The translations under genes and the position numbers were made by a program. This document shows, in pieces, positions 1 to 7,739 of a stretch of DNA of 27,787 nt. Position 1 is the first letter of the stretch, and each line of letters opens with the position of its first letter. Below the pieces are notes generated by a model, which did not search any database, was not told the DNA's origin, and saw nothing but the letters and a program-made list of their open reading frames with translations. This DNA comes from an uncultured bacterium (GTDB lineage: Bacteria; Bacteroidota; Bacteroidia; Bacteroidales; Bacteroidaceae), in NCBI GenBank assembly GCA_905215575.1, contig CAJMQV010000014.1, positions 1 to 27,787 of the forward strand. The letters run 5' to 3'.

Positions 1-378
1 AGCGCCAAGTCCCTGCAACATGCGCGAAAGCACAAGTTGAGTCAACGTAACCGAAAAGGTACAGCAAAGAGAACCGATCAGAAACACCACCAGTCCGGTA
101 AGATAAACCTGTTTGAATCCCTTTAGTTCGCCCAGTGATGAAAAAGGCAACAGAAACATCATCACGACCAACTGGAACCCATTGACCACCCAAATGGAAT
201 CGGAAGAACTCACCTGCAGTTCCTTCGAAATGCTGGGCAACGCCACATTACAGATGCTTCCGTCAATAACCGACAGAAACAAACCGGAAAAAATGGCGGC
301 CATCGCATAAAATATCTGAGGACGGTGCAAGCCGTCCCACTCCAGATTGCCTGTAACTTTCAGACTATCCATATTCAT
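1..378 (-). CDS. MFS transporter, DHA2-like (N-terminal part)
   Basis: This is the N-terminal 126 codons of a membrane exporter; the rest lies beyond the left edge. My translation from the ATG at 376-378 shows a hydrophilic start of about 22 residues, then a first membrane helix ending in LSVIDGSICNVALPSI. That matches the helix-1 motif (D-x-T-I-V-N-V-A-L-P) of 14-TM drug:H+ antiporters such as EmrB and QacA. A second helix (about 64-82) is followed by LGELKGFKQVYLTG, a degenerate form of MFS motif A between helices 2 and 3. A second ATG at 370-372 could also be the start. The substrate cannot be inferred, and no EmrA-like partner is visible on this side. Family confidence is good; the subfamily rests on motif resemblance only. 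Confidence 0.85.
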   Translation of the reverse strand, partial: MNMDSLKVTGNLEWDGLHRPQIFYAMAAIFSGLFLSVIDGSICNVALPSISKELQVSSSDSIWVVNGFQLVVMMFLLPFSSLGELKGFKQVYLTGLVVFLIGSLCCTFSVTLTQLVLSRMLQGLGA

Positions 379-407
379 CCAATCTTTACCTTAAAACTTA
401 TTAACCT

Positions 408-448
408 GAAAAACCTCCCCGCGCCGCTTAAAGCAATACGTGGGGAGG
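408..448 (-). terminator. Rho-independent terminator of mrp
   Basis: On the minus strand CCTCCCC (442-448 on plus as GGGGAGG) pairs with GGGGAGG (414-420). The stem extends by about three pairs, including a G-U, and is followed by a run of T (409-413). It sits between the mrp stop and the MFS start and should end the trmB-mrp transcript. Confidence 0.7.
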
Positions 449-474
449 CTGTATCTGTCAGAGCACAGCTCGGT

Positions 475-1575
475 TTATTTGCTGACTTCCACGATGTGGG
501 TCGGAGCCTGCTCCTGATTTCTCTTGTCTGTCTGGCGCACTACGGCGGCAGCCAGTTTCATAAACGACTTGCCCACCGGAGTTTCTCCATCCAAAGCTTC
601 GGGAGTTCCCTTGTCGCCATTCTCACAAATGCTCTGCACCACCGGAATCTGTCCCAGCAGCGGTACATTCATTTCTTCGGCCAAGTGTTTCACACCTTCC
701 TTTCCAAAGATGTAATACTTGTTCTCCGGAAGTTCGGCAGGCGTGAACCACGCCATGTTTTCCACCAGTCCGAGGATAGGCACATTCACTTTGTCGTTCA
801 TATACATATTGATACCCTTGCGCGCGTCGGCCAAAGCCACCTGCTGCGGTGTGCTGACAATCACGGCACCGGTAATCGGCAGTGTCTGCACCAAAGTGAG
901 GTGGATATCACTGGTTCCCGGAGGAGTATCCAGTACAAAATAGTCCAGATCACCCCATTCGGCATCGCCGATGAGCTGCTTCAAGGCGTTGCTGGCCATA
1001 CCGCCACGCCACAGAGTAGCCTGATCCGGATCGACAAAGAAACCGATGGAAAGCACCTTGATGCCATATTTCTCCACCGGAATAATCATGTCGCGACCGT
1101 TGATCTGCTCGGCATACGGACGGGCATCTTCCATCTGAAACATCTTCGGCACACTCGGACCGAAAATATCCGCATCGAGCAAACCGACTTTAAAGCCCAT
1201 CTTAGCCAAAGCCACAGCCAGATTGGCGGCTACAGTAGACTTACCCACACCACCTTTTCCGGAAGATACAGCAATGATATTCTTCACTCCCGGCAACAGC
1301 TTGCCCACTTCGGGACGAGGTGCCTGGATAGTCTTTATCTTGATTTCCACTTCCACTTCCTTTGCCACATAGGCATGAATGGCCGCTTCGGCCGCTTTCA
1401 CGATAGATTTGATAAACGGATTGGTCGGTTTATCAAAGATCAGTGAGAAACTAACGTGCAAACCGCTGATGCGCAAATCATCCTCTACCATTTCCGCCTC
1501 GACAATATTCTTGCCGGTTCCCGGATAACGCACGGTAGCGAGCACATCCATAATCAGTTTAGGATAGATATTCAT
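475..1575 (-). CDS. mrp: Mrp/NBP35-family P-loop ATPase, Fe-S carrier protein
   Basis: A 366-residue member of the ApbC/Mrp/NBP35 family, cytosolic ATPases that hold and pass on Fe-S clusters. Residues 1-90 are the MIP18/DUF59-like N-domain typical of bacterial Mrp. The deviant Walker A GKGGVGKS is at 106-113, the switch I-like region LLDADIFGPS around 132-141, and LDTPPGTSD at 215-223. The C-terminal CxxC that binds the bridging cluster in E. coli ApbC is not seen: where it is expected (after VENMAWF) the sequence reads TPAELPENKYYIFG, with no cysteine. The ATG at 1575 gives the full N-domain. It lies 30 bp downstream of trmB in the same direction and is probably co-transcribed, ending at the hairpin at 408-448. 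Confidence 0.93.
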   Translation of the reverse strand: MNIYPKLIMDVLATVRYPGTGKNIVEAEMVEDDLRISGLHVSFSLIFDKPTNPFIKSIVKAAEAAIHAYVAKEVEVEIKIKTIQAPRPEVGKLLPGVKNIIAVSSGKGGVGKSTVAANLAVALAKMGFKVGLLDADIFGPSVPKMFQMEDARPYAEQINGRDMIIPVEKYGIKVLSIGFFVDPDQATLWRGGMASNALKQLIGDAEWGDLDYFVLDTPPGTSDIHLTLVQTLPITGAVIVSTPQQVALADARKGINMYMNDKVNVPILGLVENMAWFTPAELPENKYYIFGKEGVKHLAEEMNVPLLGQIPVVQSICENGDKGTPEALDGETPVGKSFMKLAAAVVRQTDKRNQEQAPTHIVEVSK

Positions 1576-1605
1576 TTTCTGTTCTTTATTTTAAATTACA
1601 TATCA

Positions 1606-2382
1606 TTATTTCGAAGTTGCCAGACCGCTCCGCTTACTGCGATTATAGCTTCTGTAATCATCCAGCTCGATTTCCACTTCGGGCTCCTGCAACTCGCCGG
1701 CATGCGGCAGGCGGAAGCGCAGATATTTGATATTCAGTCCACGGTCGATCCACTGCTGCTCGTAATAGGTCTGTATACTCAGAATACGGGCTTCCTCGGT
1801 ATCCGGATGCTCGGCCAGCACGCTGTGATACAAATCTGTAGTAGAGAATTCCACCGGAAGAGCATTCTTCTCAACCATATAATTAGTATAGGCAAACAGG
1901 AAGTTGGAGTCTGTTTTCAAGTGAATCAATCCGCTGTCAACCAAAAATTTCCGGTAACGGTTCATAAAGTAAGTGGATGTCAGTCGCTTGGTAACCTTCT
2001 TCATTTGCGGATCACTGAAAGTCAGCCAAATTTCCTCTACCTCTCCGGGTTCGAAGAAACGGTCGATAATTTCAATATTCGTGCGCAGAAAAGCCACATT
2101 CTTCAAGCCTTCACGCATAGACTCCGTGGCTCCGGTCCACATGCGTGCGCCTTTGATGTCCACTCCGATAAAATTCTTTTCCGGATACAGACGAGCCAGT
2201 CCCACGGTATATTCTCCACGGCCACAACCCAACTCCAATACAATCGGATTCTGGTTTCCGAAGAATTCATGCCACTTTCCCCGTCCTTCAAACGGCACAT
2301 TGTCAACCACTGAATACGGATATTCAAATACGTGCGGATATTCTGCCATATCGGCAAACTTAGCCAATTTACCTTTTCCCAT
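1606..2382 (-). CDS. trmB: tRNA (guanine-N7)-methyltransferase
   Basis: A 258-residue SAM-dependent methyltransferase that forms m7G46 in the variable loop of tRNAs. The SAM-binding motif LELGCGRGEY is at 49-58, with the acidic ribose-binding region FIGVDIKG at 71-78. The family motif normally reading TFPDPWxKxRHxKRR appears as TFSDPQMKKVTKRLTS at 121-136. This diverged form keeps the Asp-Pro and the basic stretch. The C-terminal part (about 145-225) holds LKTDSNFLFAY, matching the TrmB signature around the conserved T-D. Length is close to the usual 210-260. It is the first gene of a likely trmB-mrp operon. Its ATG (2382) has no good Shine-Dalgarno sequence nearby; a perfect one lies about 50 bp further upstream. 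Confidence 0.93.
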   Translation of the reverse strand: MGKGKLAKFADMAEYPHVFEYPYSVVDNVPFEGRGKWHEFFGNQNPIVLELGCGRGEYTVGLARLYPEKNFIGVDIKGARMWTGATESMREGLKNVAFLRTNIEIIDRFFEPGEVEEIWLTFSDPQMKKVTKRLTSTYFMNRYRKFLVDSGLIHLKTDSNFLFAYTNYMVEKNALPVEFSTTDLYHSVLAEHPDTEEARILSIQTYYEQQWIDRGLNIKYLRFRLPHAGELQEPEVEIELDDYRSYNRSKRSGLATSK

Positions 2383-2430
2383 GCTTTTCCTTGATCGTTA
2401 CAGAATTTTCTGTTTTTCTATTTAATATAT

Positions 2431-2440
2431 ACCTCCTTAA
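2431..2440 (-). promoter_or_regulatory. Orphan Shine-Dalgarno-like sequence in the trmB leader
   Basis: The minus strand reads TTAAGGAGGT, complementary to the 16S rRNA 3' end over at least eight bases. No ATG, GTG or TTG lies at normal spacing; the following bases are ATATATTAAATAG. The trmB ATG is about 48 nt further on. It could be a standby ribosome site, part of an untranslated leader, or chance. Confidence 0.35.
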
Positions 2441-2445
2441 AATAA

Positions 2446-2486
2446 ATAGATACCGCACGCGTTTTTCAACGTATGCGGTATTCTAT
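2446..2486 (-). terminator. Hairpin terminator after the OmpA-family gene
   Basis: ATAGA-TACCGCA (2446-2457) pairs with TGCGGTA-TTCTAT (2474-2486), giving 12 pairs with one bulge. On the minus strand the stem is followed by TTTATTTT. It lies about 30 bp past the stop of the OmpA-family gene. The plus side is also T-rich. Confidence 0.65.
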
Positions 2487-2516
2487 CATGTTTTTTATAT
2501 TGTCTGAGTGACTTGA

Positions 2517-3389
2517 TTACTGAATCTGTTCGCTCTCTGTTTCAGGTGCCTTCTCAATCAGATCCATAAACTGATCCAATTTAGGAGTAATGATGATCTG
2601 AGTACGACGGTTTCTCTGTTTTCCGGCAGCCGAAGTATTGTCGGCGATCGGGTTGTACTCTCCACGTCCGGCAGCAGTCAGGCGAGAAGGATCAACACCA
2701 TATTGGTTCTGCAAAGCCTGTACTACAGAAGAAGCACGCAGGGCACTCAAATCCCAGTTGTTTCGGATATTCGGACGTGAAATCGGATCAGTATCCGTAT
2801 TACCCTCAACCAAAACATCGTAATCCTTGTAGTCGGTAATGATCTTGGCAATCTTGCTCAGAGTCTCTCCGGCACGTTCGCTGATCTCATAGCTACCAGA
2901 CTTATACAGCATATTGTCTGACAAAGAAATGTAAACCACGCCTTTCAGCACCTTGATATCCACATCCTGCAACTCATCACGACTCAAAGAGCGGGTCAGG
3001 TTGTTGGTCAATACCATATTCAAAGAGTCAGACTTGTCCTTAGCCTCAACCAACTGTTTGATAAACTTGTTGGAAGCATTAATTTCGTCTACCAGCTTTG
3101 AGATGTTCACATTACCCTGTGAATTCTGCTGAATACTCTTGTCCAAAGAGTTCTGCAAAGCTGCATATGATGCTTTCAACTCAGCATTGTTTCTCTGAGC
3201 CTCGGCCAGTCTTTCTTCCAGACTTTTGATATTAGCCTTATTCTCTGCCAACTGAAGCTGAGCCTGTTGATACTGATTTTCCAATTTGTTTTTCTCGGTC
3301 TGCAAAGAAGCATACTTTTTCTTCGTTACACATCCTGAAAGCAGGAACAAAGCAACGACCATCGTAAATAACGAAATAGAATGTTTCAT
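2517..3389 (-). CDS. OmpA-family lipoprotein with coiled coil
   Basis: A 290-residue envelope protein. I start it at the ATG at 3389 rather than at an upstream ATG (3440), because this places a lipoprotein signal at the very N-terminus: a hydrophobic stretch to residue 17, then LSGC with the lipidated Cys at 20. Residues 25-125 are rich in Gln, Glu, Lys and Leu in heptad-like order, indicating a coiled coil. Residues about 150-275 form an OmpA/MotB-type peptidoglycan-binding domain, with the typical NTDTDP, NWDLSALRA and NRRTQI segments. It probably tethers the outer membrane to the cell wall. It is monocistronic, with its own terminator downstream and no operon partner. The exact cellular role is unknown. 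Confidence 0.88.
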   Translation of the reverse strand: MKHSISLFTMVVALFLLSGCVTKKKYASLQTEKNKLENQYQQAQLQLAENKANIKSLEERLAEAQRNNAELKASYAALQNSLDKSIQQNSQGNVNISKLVDEINASNKFIKQLVEAKDKSDSLNMVLTNNLTRSLSRDELQDVDIKVLKGVVYISLSDNMLYKSGSYEISERAGETLSKIAKIITDYKDYDVLVEGNTDTDPISRPNIRNNWDLSALRASSVVQALQNQYGVDPSRLTAAGRGEYNPIADNTSAAGKQRNRRTQIIITPKLDQFMDLIEKAPETESEQIQ

Positions 3390-3459
3390 AATCAGGGATT
3401 TAATATTTTCTATTACTAAATTAAGATTTTCCACGGGCATTATAGCCCATTATCGGCGC

Positions 3460-3467
3460 CAAAAATA
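3460..3467 (-). promoter_or_regulatory. Candidate -7 box for the OmpA-family gene
   Basis: The minus strand reads TATTTTTG, an exact TAnnTTTG match, about 70 bp before the chosen start. No clear TTTG -33 element is seen at the proper distance. Confidence 0.4.
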
Positions 3468-3550
3468 CGAATATATTTTAAAAGGAAGACTTTTTTCCTT
3501 GTAAAATATATTTAAATAGCTGAATATTAGTAGTAATCACTCCAGAAAAA

Positions 3551-3592
3551 GGAAGCTGGCTTTCCGAAAAATCCTTTCAGAAGCCAGCTCCC
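3551..3592 (-). terminator. Rho-independent terminator of ilvE
   Basis: AGCTGGCTT (3554-3562) and AAGCCAGCT (3581-3589) form a perfect 9-bp stem. On the minus strand it is followed by CCTTTTTC. It lies about 40 bp after the ilvE stop. Confidence 0.8.
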
Positions 3593-3632
3593 ATACTGTA
3601 AAATGTTTTTCATCTGAACCCTAAATACTGAG

Positions 3633-4655
3633 TTACTCGATAACGACCTTGGTCCAACCGTGTACGTCCGGTTCAGTACCATATTGTATACCGCGCAAAT
3701 GATGATACAGCTTGGTACTGATCGGTCCCGGCTTACCATCCTTGCTGATGACATAACTCTTTTTGTTTTCCAGATCGTCAATTCGCTCAATCGGACTGAT
3801 CACTGCGGCTGTACCACAGGCACCGGCCTCTTCGAATGTAGCCAGCTCTTCTTCCGGAATCTGTCTTTGCTCTACCTTCAGGCCCATATCCTCAGCCAAC
3901 TGCATCAGACTCTTGTTGGTAATTGATGGCAGGATGGATGATGATTTTGGAGTGATATAGGTATTGTTTTTAATACCGAAGAAATTGGCTGCGCCACATT
4001 CATCGATGTATTTCTTTTCTTTTGCGTCGAGATAGAACTCGCAAGAATAACCCAAATCATGAGCCATCTTGTTGGCACGCAGGCTGGCAGCATAGTTACC
4101 TCCCACCTTATAAGTACCTGTTCCCAGAGGAGCGGCACGATCGAACTCACGGATAATCACATACGGATTAGTAGCGAAACCTCCCTTGAAATACGGTCCA
4201 ACCGGAGTAACAAAGATAACGAACATATATTCATTGGCAGGATGAACACCCACTTGTGCTCCAGTACCGATCAGCAGCGGACGGATATACAGCGAAGCAC
4301 CGCTCTCATATGGAGGAATAAAGCGCTCGTTCAGACGCACCACTTTCGTTACCATTTCTTCAAAAAGTTCGGTAGAAACTTCCGGCATCAAGATTCCGCG
4401 ACAAGTACTTTGCAGGCGTGCCGCATTTTCATCCATACGGAACACACGCACTTTGCCGTCCGGGCAGCGGTAAGCTTTCAGTCCTTCAAAAGCTTCCTGT
4501 CCATAGTGCAAGCAAGTGGCAGCCATGTGAATATTGATGGTCTGCTCTGAACACACTTCAATCTCTCCCCATTTTCCGTCGCGATAGTAGCAGCGGACAT
4601 TGTAATCTGTCGGCATATAGCCAAAAGACAGATTTGCCCAATCAATCTCTTTCAT
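3633..4655 (-). CDS. ilvE: Branched-chain amino acid aminotransferase
   Basis: A PLP-dependent fold-type IV transaminase that interconverts Leu, Ile and Val with their 2-oxo acids, using glutamate/2-oxoglutarate. I choose the ATG at 4655 (340 residues); the in-frame codon two positions upstream (4661) is TTG, a weaker candidate. YGQEAFEGLKAYR (about 51-63) and the PLP-lysine motif TGTYKVGGNYAASL, with the lysine near 183, are diagnostic. EAGACGTAAVISP near 275-287 is the usual phosphate-loop region. The length of about 340 fits the bacterial/eukaryotic BCAT group rather than the 300-residue E. coli type. It is monocistronic, with a promoter at 4790-4823, a leader of about 130 nt and a terminator at 3551-3592. 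Confidence 0.95.
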   Translation of the reverse strand: MKEIDWANLSFGYMPTDYNVRCYYRDGKWGEIEVCSEQTINIHMAATCLHYGQEAFEGLKAYRCPDGKVRVFRMDENAARLQSTCRGILMPEVSTELFEEMVTKVVRLNERFIPPYESGASLYIRPLLIGTGAQVGVHPANEYMFVIFVTPVGPYFKGGFATNPYVIIREFDRAAPLGTGTYKVGGNYAASLRANKMAHDLGYSCEFYLDAKEKKYIDECGAANFFGIKNNTYITPKSSSILPSITNKSLMQLAEDMGLKVEQRQIPEEELATFEEAGACGTAAVISPIERIDDLENKKSYVISKDGKPGPISTKLYHHLRGIQYGTEPDVHGWTKVVIE

Positions 4656-4662
4656 ATTCAAT

Positions 4663-4785
4663 CAATAATGCGAAAACGCAAAGGTTATGCTTTTGTATCT
4701 TCGCTTGTTAACCTATAAATTATTGTTTTTTCAATTTTCTATCGTCACTCCGATATTTTTCTGAAGGATTCCTATCGGATGGCTG
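4663..4785 (-). promoter_or_regulatory. Structured 5' leader of ilvE (candidate cis-regulatory RNA)
   Basis: Downstream of the predicted start of transcription, two sets of inverted repeats occupy the leader. The first is CCGATA/TATCGG (4773-4778 with 4750-4755). The second is nested: CAATAAT/ATTATTG (4719-4725 with 4663-4669) outside, AGGTTA/TAACCT (4709-4714 with 4682-4687) inside, and a mini-hairpin GCG-TTTT-CGC (4670-4679) in one internal loop. The outer stem ends about 8 nt from the ATG. No leader peptide was found, and no known riboswitch was recognised. Confidence 0.35.
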
Positions 4786-4789
4786 ATTG

Positions 4790-4823
4790 CAAAGTTATAG
4801 AAAAATTTCATATTTTAAACAAA
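4790..4823 (-). promoter_or_regulatory. ilvE promoter
   Basis: The minus strand carries TTTG (4820-4823), 22 bases, then TAACTTTG (4790-4797). This is close to the Bacteroides -33/-7 pair, and of the promoters in this window it fits best. It lies just past the xseB stop, so ilvE need not depend on readthrough. Confidence 0.6.
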
Positions 4824-4849
4824 GAAAGAAAATAAATTTCAAATTGAAA

Positions 4850-5056
4850 TTATTTTTCCTCGCCATCTAATATTTTTTGTATCTCCTGATCGGTATGATA
4901 TAGTTTTTCCTTACAATATCCGATCAGTGTCTTCGCTTCTTTCAGTTTTTCGGCCAGCTGGTCTATTCCCAACTCATTGTTTTCTACCTGTTTCAGAATA
5001 TCCTGTAGGGCCGTAACCGCTTCTTCATAACTTTTGGCATTACTTTTTCTCGGCAT
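4850..5056 (-). CDS. xseB: Exodeoxyribonuclease VII small subunit
   Basis: A 68-residue subunit of exonuclease VII, the Mg-independent single-strand exonuclease. The sequence has the family pattern: SYEEAVTALQDILKQVE followed by an acidic and hydrophobic helix (LGIDQLAEKLKEAKTLI) and a second helix with YCKEKL. This fits the two-helix XseB fold, whose copies coat the XseA stalk. It starts 27 bp after the xseA stop in the same direction, which supports the call. Length is normal (60-90). It is the last gene of the mnmA-xseA-xseB operon. No strong terminator is visible; an AT-only inverted repeat covers its stop codon. Confidence 0.93.
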   Translation of the reverse strand: MPRKSNAKSYEEAVTALQDILKQVENNELGIDQLAEKLKEAKTLIGYCKEKLYHTDQEIQKILDGEEK

Positions 5057-5083
5057 AAGTATCTCGTATTATTTTGAAATCCG

Positions 5084-6382
5084 TTATAAAACTTTCGAAC
5101 TCACCTTACCCTGCGCCAGATGAGTTTCTATCACATCGCCCGGCATTAATTCATCGGCATTGGTAACCACCTGCCCGTTGCGGTAAGTCAGACTGTAACC
5201 CAATTTCAGCAAACGCTCCGGATCAAGAGCCTGAATCTGTCGGTCATAAAAGTCCAACTGACGTTTTTCATGCTCCAACCGGTTTCGGAATCCTTGTTCC
5301 AGACGTTCTTCATGACTCTCCAGTTTTAAGCGCTCCCGCTGTACCCGCATGCGAACGGCGGCCTGAATGGCATGTTCGTAACTCAAAATCTGCTGTTCGG
5401 AACGGCTTTTCACCGACCCGAAAACAACTGGAAGGCGGGTTATCAGAGTAGCCAACCGTACCTGTTCCGAAGAAACACGCTCACGAACCAACCGCAAAAT
5501 ATCTTCCTGCAACTGTTCCAACCGGGAAGCTGTCTGCAACTGATGATTCAACAGACAGGCTGCAGCGGCCGTAGGTGTCTTGACCCGAGTGTGTGCCACA
5601 GCGTCGAGCACTGTGTCATCACGCTCATGACCGATTCCGGTAATAATAGGCAACGGAAACTGGGCACAGCTTGCCGCCAACAGATAAGTGTCGAAACCGG
5701 ACAGATCGCTGGTAGCGCCTCCACCACGGATAATCACCACCACATCCCACCGGTCGCGCTGTTCCAGAATCTGATCAAGAGCAGCCAGAATGGTTTCCTC
5801 AACCCGCTCTCCCTGCATCACCGCCGGAAACAGACGCACCGTAAAACGAAATCCGTAATCGTTATGAAGCAACTGATCGCAGAAGTCCTCAAAACCGGCG
5901 GCTGTCTTCGAGGAAATTACAGCTATACGGTTGGCCAGCAGGGGCATGTCCAGATTTTTGTTGTCGTCTATCACCCCCTCACGGCGCAACTGTTCCAGAA
6001 TTTCCCGGCGACGACGCGCCAGATCGCCCAAAGTATAGGCCGGATCAATATCCTCCACCGTAAGCGTATAGCCATACAGTTCATGAAAAACCACACGCAC
6101 ACACACCAAAACCTTGATTCCGGGCACCAGGCATTGCCCGGTTTCCCGCTCAAAATAGGGTTTCAGTGTGCGATAAGCCGAAGCCCAGATTGCTCCGCGC
6201 GCCTTGGCTACCAGCTGTCCGGAAAACTCATCCTTTTGGACAAATTCCAGATAACAATGCCCCTGATAAGCCTCGCGCACCTCGCTGAGCTCGGCCTGAA
6301 TCCAGTAGGATTGCTGAAACTCCAGATCGAGCGTGCGCCGCACCATCCGGTTCAGCTCCAGCAACGACAATGCTTCTTTCAT
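5084..6382 (-). CDS. xseA: Exodeoxyribonuclease VII large subunit
   Basis: The catalytic subunit (432 residues) of exonuclease VII, which trims single-stranded DNA to oligonucleotides in repair. Residues 1-110 form an N-terminal OB fold that binds DNA. The catalytic domain follows, with VISSKTAAGFEDF (about 154-166), VVVIIRGGGATSDLSGFD (about 215-232) and ITGIGHERDDTVLDAVA (about 246-262), all hallmarks of XseA. Residues 280-385 are the charged coiled-coil stalk, and the end is the small C-domain (LKLGYSLTYRNGQVV). The length is a little below the E. coli protein (456). Its ATG overlaps the mnmA stop as ATGA, so translation is probably coupled, and xseB follows 27 bp later. Confidence 0.96.
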   Translation of the reverse strand: MKEALSLLELNRMVRRTLDLEFQQSYWIQAELSEVREAYQGHCYLEFVQKDEFSGQLVAKARGAIWASAYRTLKPYFERETGQCLVPGIKVLVCVRVVFHELYGYTLTVEDIDPAYTLGDLARRRREILEQLRREGVIDDNKNLDMPLLANRIAVISSKTAAGFEDFCDQLLHNDYGFRFTVRLFPAVMQGERVEETILAALDQILEQRDRWDVVVIIRGGGATSDLSGFDTYLLAASCAQFPLPIITGIGHERDDTVLDAVAHTRVKTPTAAAACLLNHQLQTASRLEQLQEDILRLVRERVSSEQVRLATLITRLPVVFGSVKSRSEQQILSYEHAIQAAVRMRVQRERLKLESHEERLEQGFRNRLEHEKRQLDFYDRQIQALDPERLLKLGYSLTYRNGQVVTNADELMPGDVIETHLAQGKVSSKVL

Positions 6383-7512
6383 GCAAATTTCTCTATATAA
6401 GATTGTATTCCTCTTTGCGAGGCAATATATCCGCCACCGACAACCAGATCACCCACATAGAACACCGCAGACTGTCCCGGCGTTACGGCCGAAGCCGGTT
6501 CCTGAAAATGCACCAGATACAAATCGCCGCGATCGGAATTTTCATCCCACAAGCGATCCACTTTCTTCAGAGTGCAAGGAATAGAGCGGCTGCGATAACG
6601 GATGCGCACCGACAGTCCCTCGGCCGGCAGTGCGTCGACATTCACCCAGTTGGGCTGCTCCACAAGCATGTATTCTGTCATCAAGCGGTCCGCATCACCC
6701 AGCATCACCGTATTTTTCTGCGGATTGATTTTCAACACAAAGGCCGGCTTACCCAAGGCTATGCCCAAACCTTTCCGCTGTCCCACCGTGTAATACGGGA
6801 ATCCCTGATGGCGTCCCAGTTTATGTCCCTGCTCGTCCACAAAATCTCCGGGCCCCACTTTCTGGTCCAAATCGGGCAACTGCTCCTTCAGAAACTCCCG
6901 ATAATCACCCGGAATGAAGCAAACCTCCATGGATTCACCTCCGCGAGCCTTCGTTTCAAAGCCCTTCTCCGCAAGATAGGCACGCACCTTGTCTTTCGTT
7001 GTGTCGCCCAGCGGGAAGATACAGCGGCGGAGCACTTCCTGTGAAAGGCGCCACAGAAAATAAGACTGGTCTTTCTTCGGATCTGTTCCACATTTCAGAT
7101 ATATGGCTCCATCCTGTTCCACCGTCTGCACATAATGACCGGTAGCTATATGGTCACAACCCAGACGGTCGGCCCAATCCATCAGCATGCGAAACTTGAA
7201 AGTGGGGTTACACATAACGCACGGATTCGGAGTGCGTCCGTTAAGATATTCGTCAATAAAATTACGTACGACAACATTTTTAAACGACTCTCTTTCATCG
7301 GCCACGTAATGAGCTATTCCCAAACGGTCGGCCAGTTCACGGGCCTGCATCACGTGGTTGGGCTGCTCCTGTCCGGGTTCCGAGAAGTGCTGGGGCAGAT
7401 CCCACACACGCATCGTTATTCCAATCACTTCATATCCTTGTTCCTGGAGCATCAGGCACACAGTCGAACTGTCTATACCACCTGACATGCCCACTAATAC
7501 TTTCTTATTCAT
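6379..7512 (-). CDS. mnmA: tRNA-specific 2-thiouridylase MnmA
   Basis: It activates U34 of Lys, Glu and Gln tRNAs with ATP and inserts sulfur to give s2U34. The PP-loop VGMSGGIDSS is seven residues from the chosen start. The two redox cysteines lie in NPCVMCNPTFKF (second Cys) and GESMEVCFIPGD; ATGHYVQ and DQSYFLWRL are further family motifs. The C-terminal beta-barrel is present (about 377 residues, normal). In-frame ATGs exist at 7524, 7521 and 7512. I prefer 7512 because the likely -7 box at 7537-7544 would leave the first two with almost no leader, and because the PP-loop then begins at the usual distance. The stop overlaps xseA as ATGA. Confidence 0.95.
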   Translation of the reverse strand: MNKKVLVGMSGGIDSSTVCLMLQEQGYEVIGITMRVWDLPQHFSEPGQEQPNHVMQARELADRLGIAHYVADERESFKNVVVRNFIDEYLNGRTPNPCVMCNPTFKFRMLMDWADRLGCDHIATGHYVQTVEQDGAIYLKCGTDPKKDQSYFLWRLSQEVLRRCIFPLGDTTKDKVRAYLAEKGFETKARGGESMEVCFIPGDYREFLKEQLPDLDQKVGPGDFVDEQGHKLGRHQGFPYYTVGQRKGLGIALGKPAFVLKINPQKNTVMLGDADRLMTEYMLVEQPNWVNVDALPAEGLSVRIRYRSRSIPCTLKKVDRLWDENSDRGDLYLVHFQEPASAVTPGQSAVFYVGDLVVGGGYIASQRGIQSYIEKFA

Positions 7513-7536
7513 ATAATTCATCATATTTCAGAAAAG

Positions 7537-7544
7537 CAAAAATA
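7537..7544 (-). promoter_or_regulatory. -7 box of the mnmA-xseA-xseB operon
   Basis: TATTTTTG on the minus strand matches TAnnTTTG exactly. It lies 13-30 bp before the possible mnmA ATGs. No clear -33 TTTG is visible. Confidence 0.5.
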
Positions 7545-7693
7545 CGGAAAAAATCGGATTGACCGGTGTAAATTCACATATTATCGGATACTACCGCAGT
7601 TTTTAATATTTTCGCTCTAACCGATAAATCACCGAACAGCCTCATCATCATGCTTTTTTCAAAAATTAAGGTCCCCCGAAGACGTTTTTTTTG

Positions 7694-7701
7694 TACCTTT
7701 G
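7694..7701 (+). promoter_or_regulatory. -7 box of the MATE operon
   Basis: TACCTTTG followed by CA is a textbook Bacteroides -7 element, 38 bp before the MATE start. The -33 region (7670s) lacks TTTG, though a run of eight T lies directly upstream (7685-7692). Confidence 0.6.
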
Positions 7702-7739
7702 CAGCAAATATTCTATTTCAATAAACAAAAGATTTATTC

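Noticed and set aside
325..1446. Long open frame (373 codons) on the plus strand
   Set aside because: It is antisense to mrp, whose motifs are complete. The translation is His- and Arg-rich with no family features.
3390..3440. Upstream ATG for the OmpA-family lipoprotein
   Set aside because: It would bury the lipoprotein signal 17 residues inside the protein.
4656..4661. TTG start of ilvE
   Set aside because: An ATG lies two codons downstream, and nothing favours the TTG.
4834..4860. AT-only inverted repeat over the xseB stop as a terminator
   Set aside because: The stem is almost all A-T with a bulge and part of it is coding; stability is too low to call it.
5372..6400. Plus-strand open frame of 342 codons opposite xseA
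   Set aside because: XseA motifs on the other strand are unambiguous; this frame shows only shadow composition.
7585..7594. GATACTACCG shared with the hairpin at 19051-19060
   Set aside because: Ten-base matches are expected by chance hundreds of times in a window this size.
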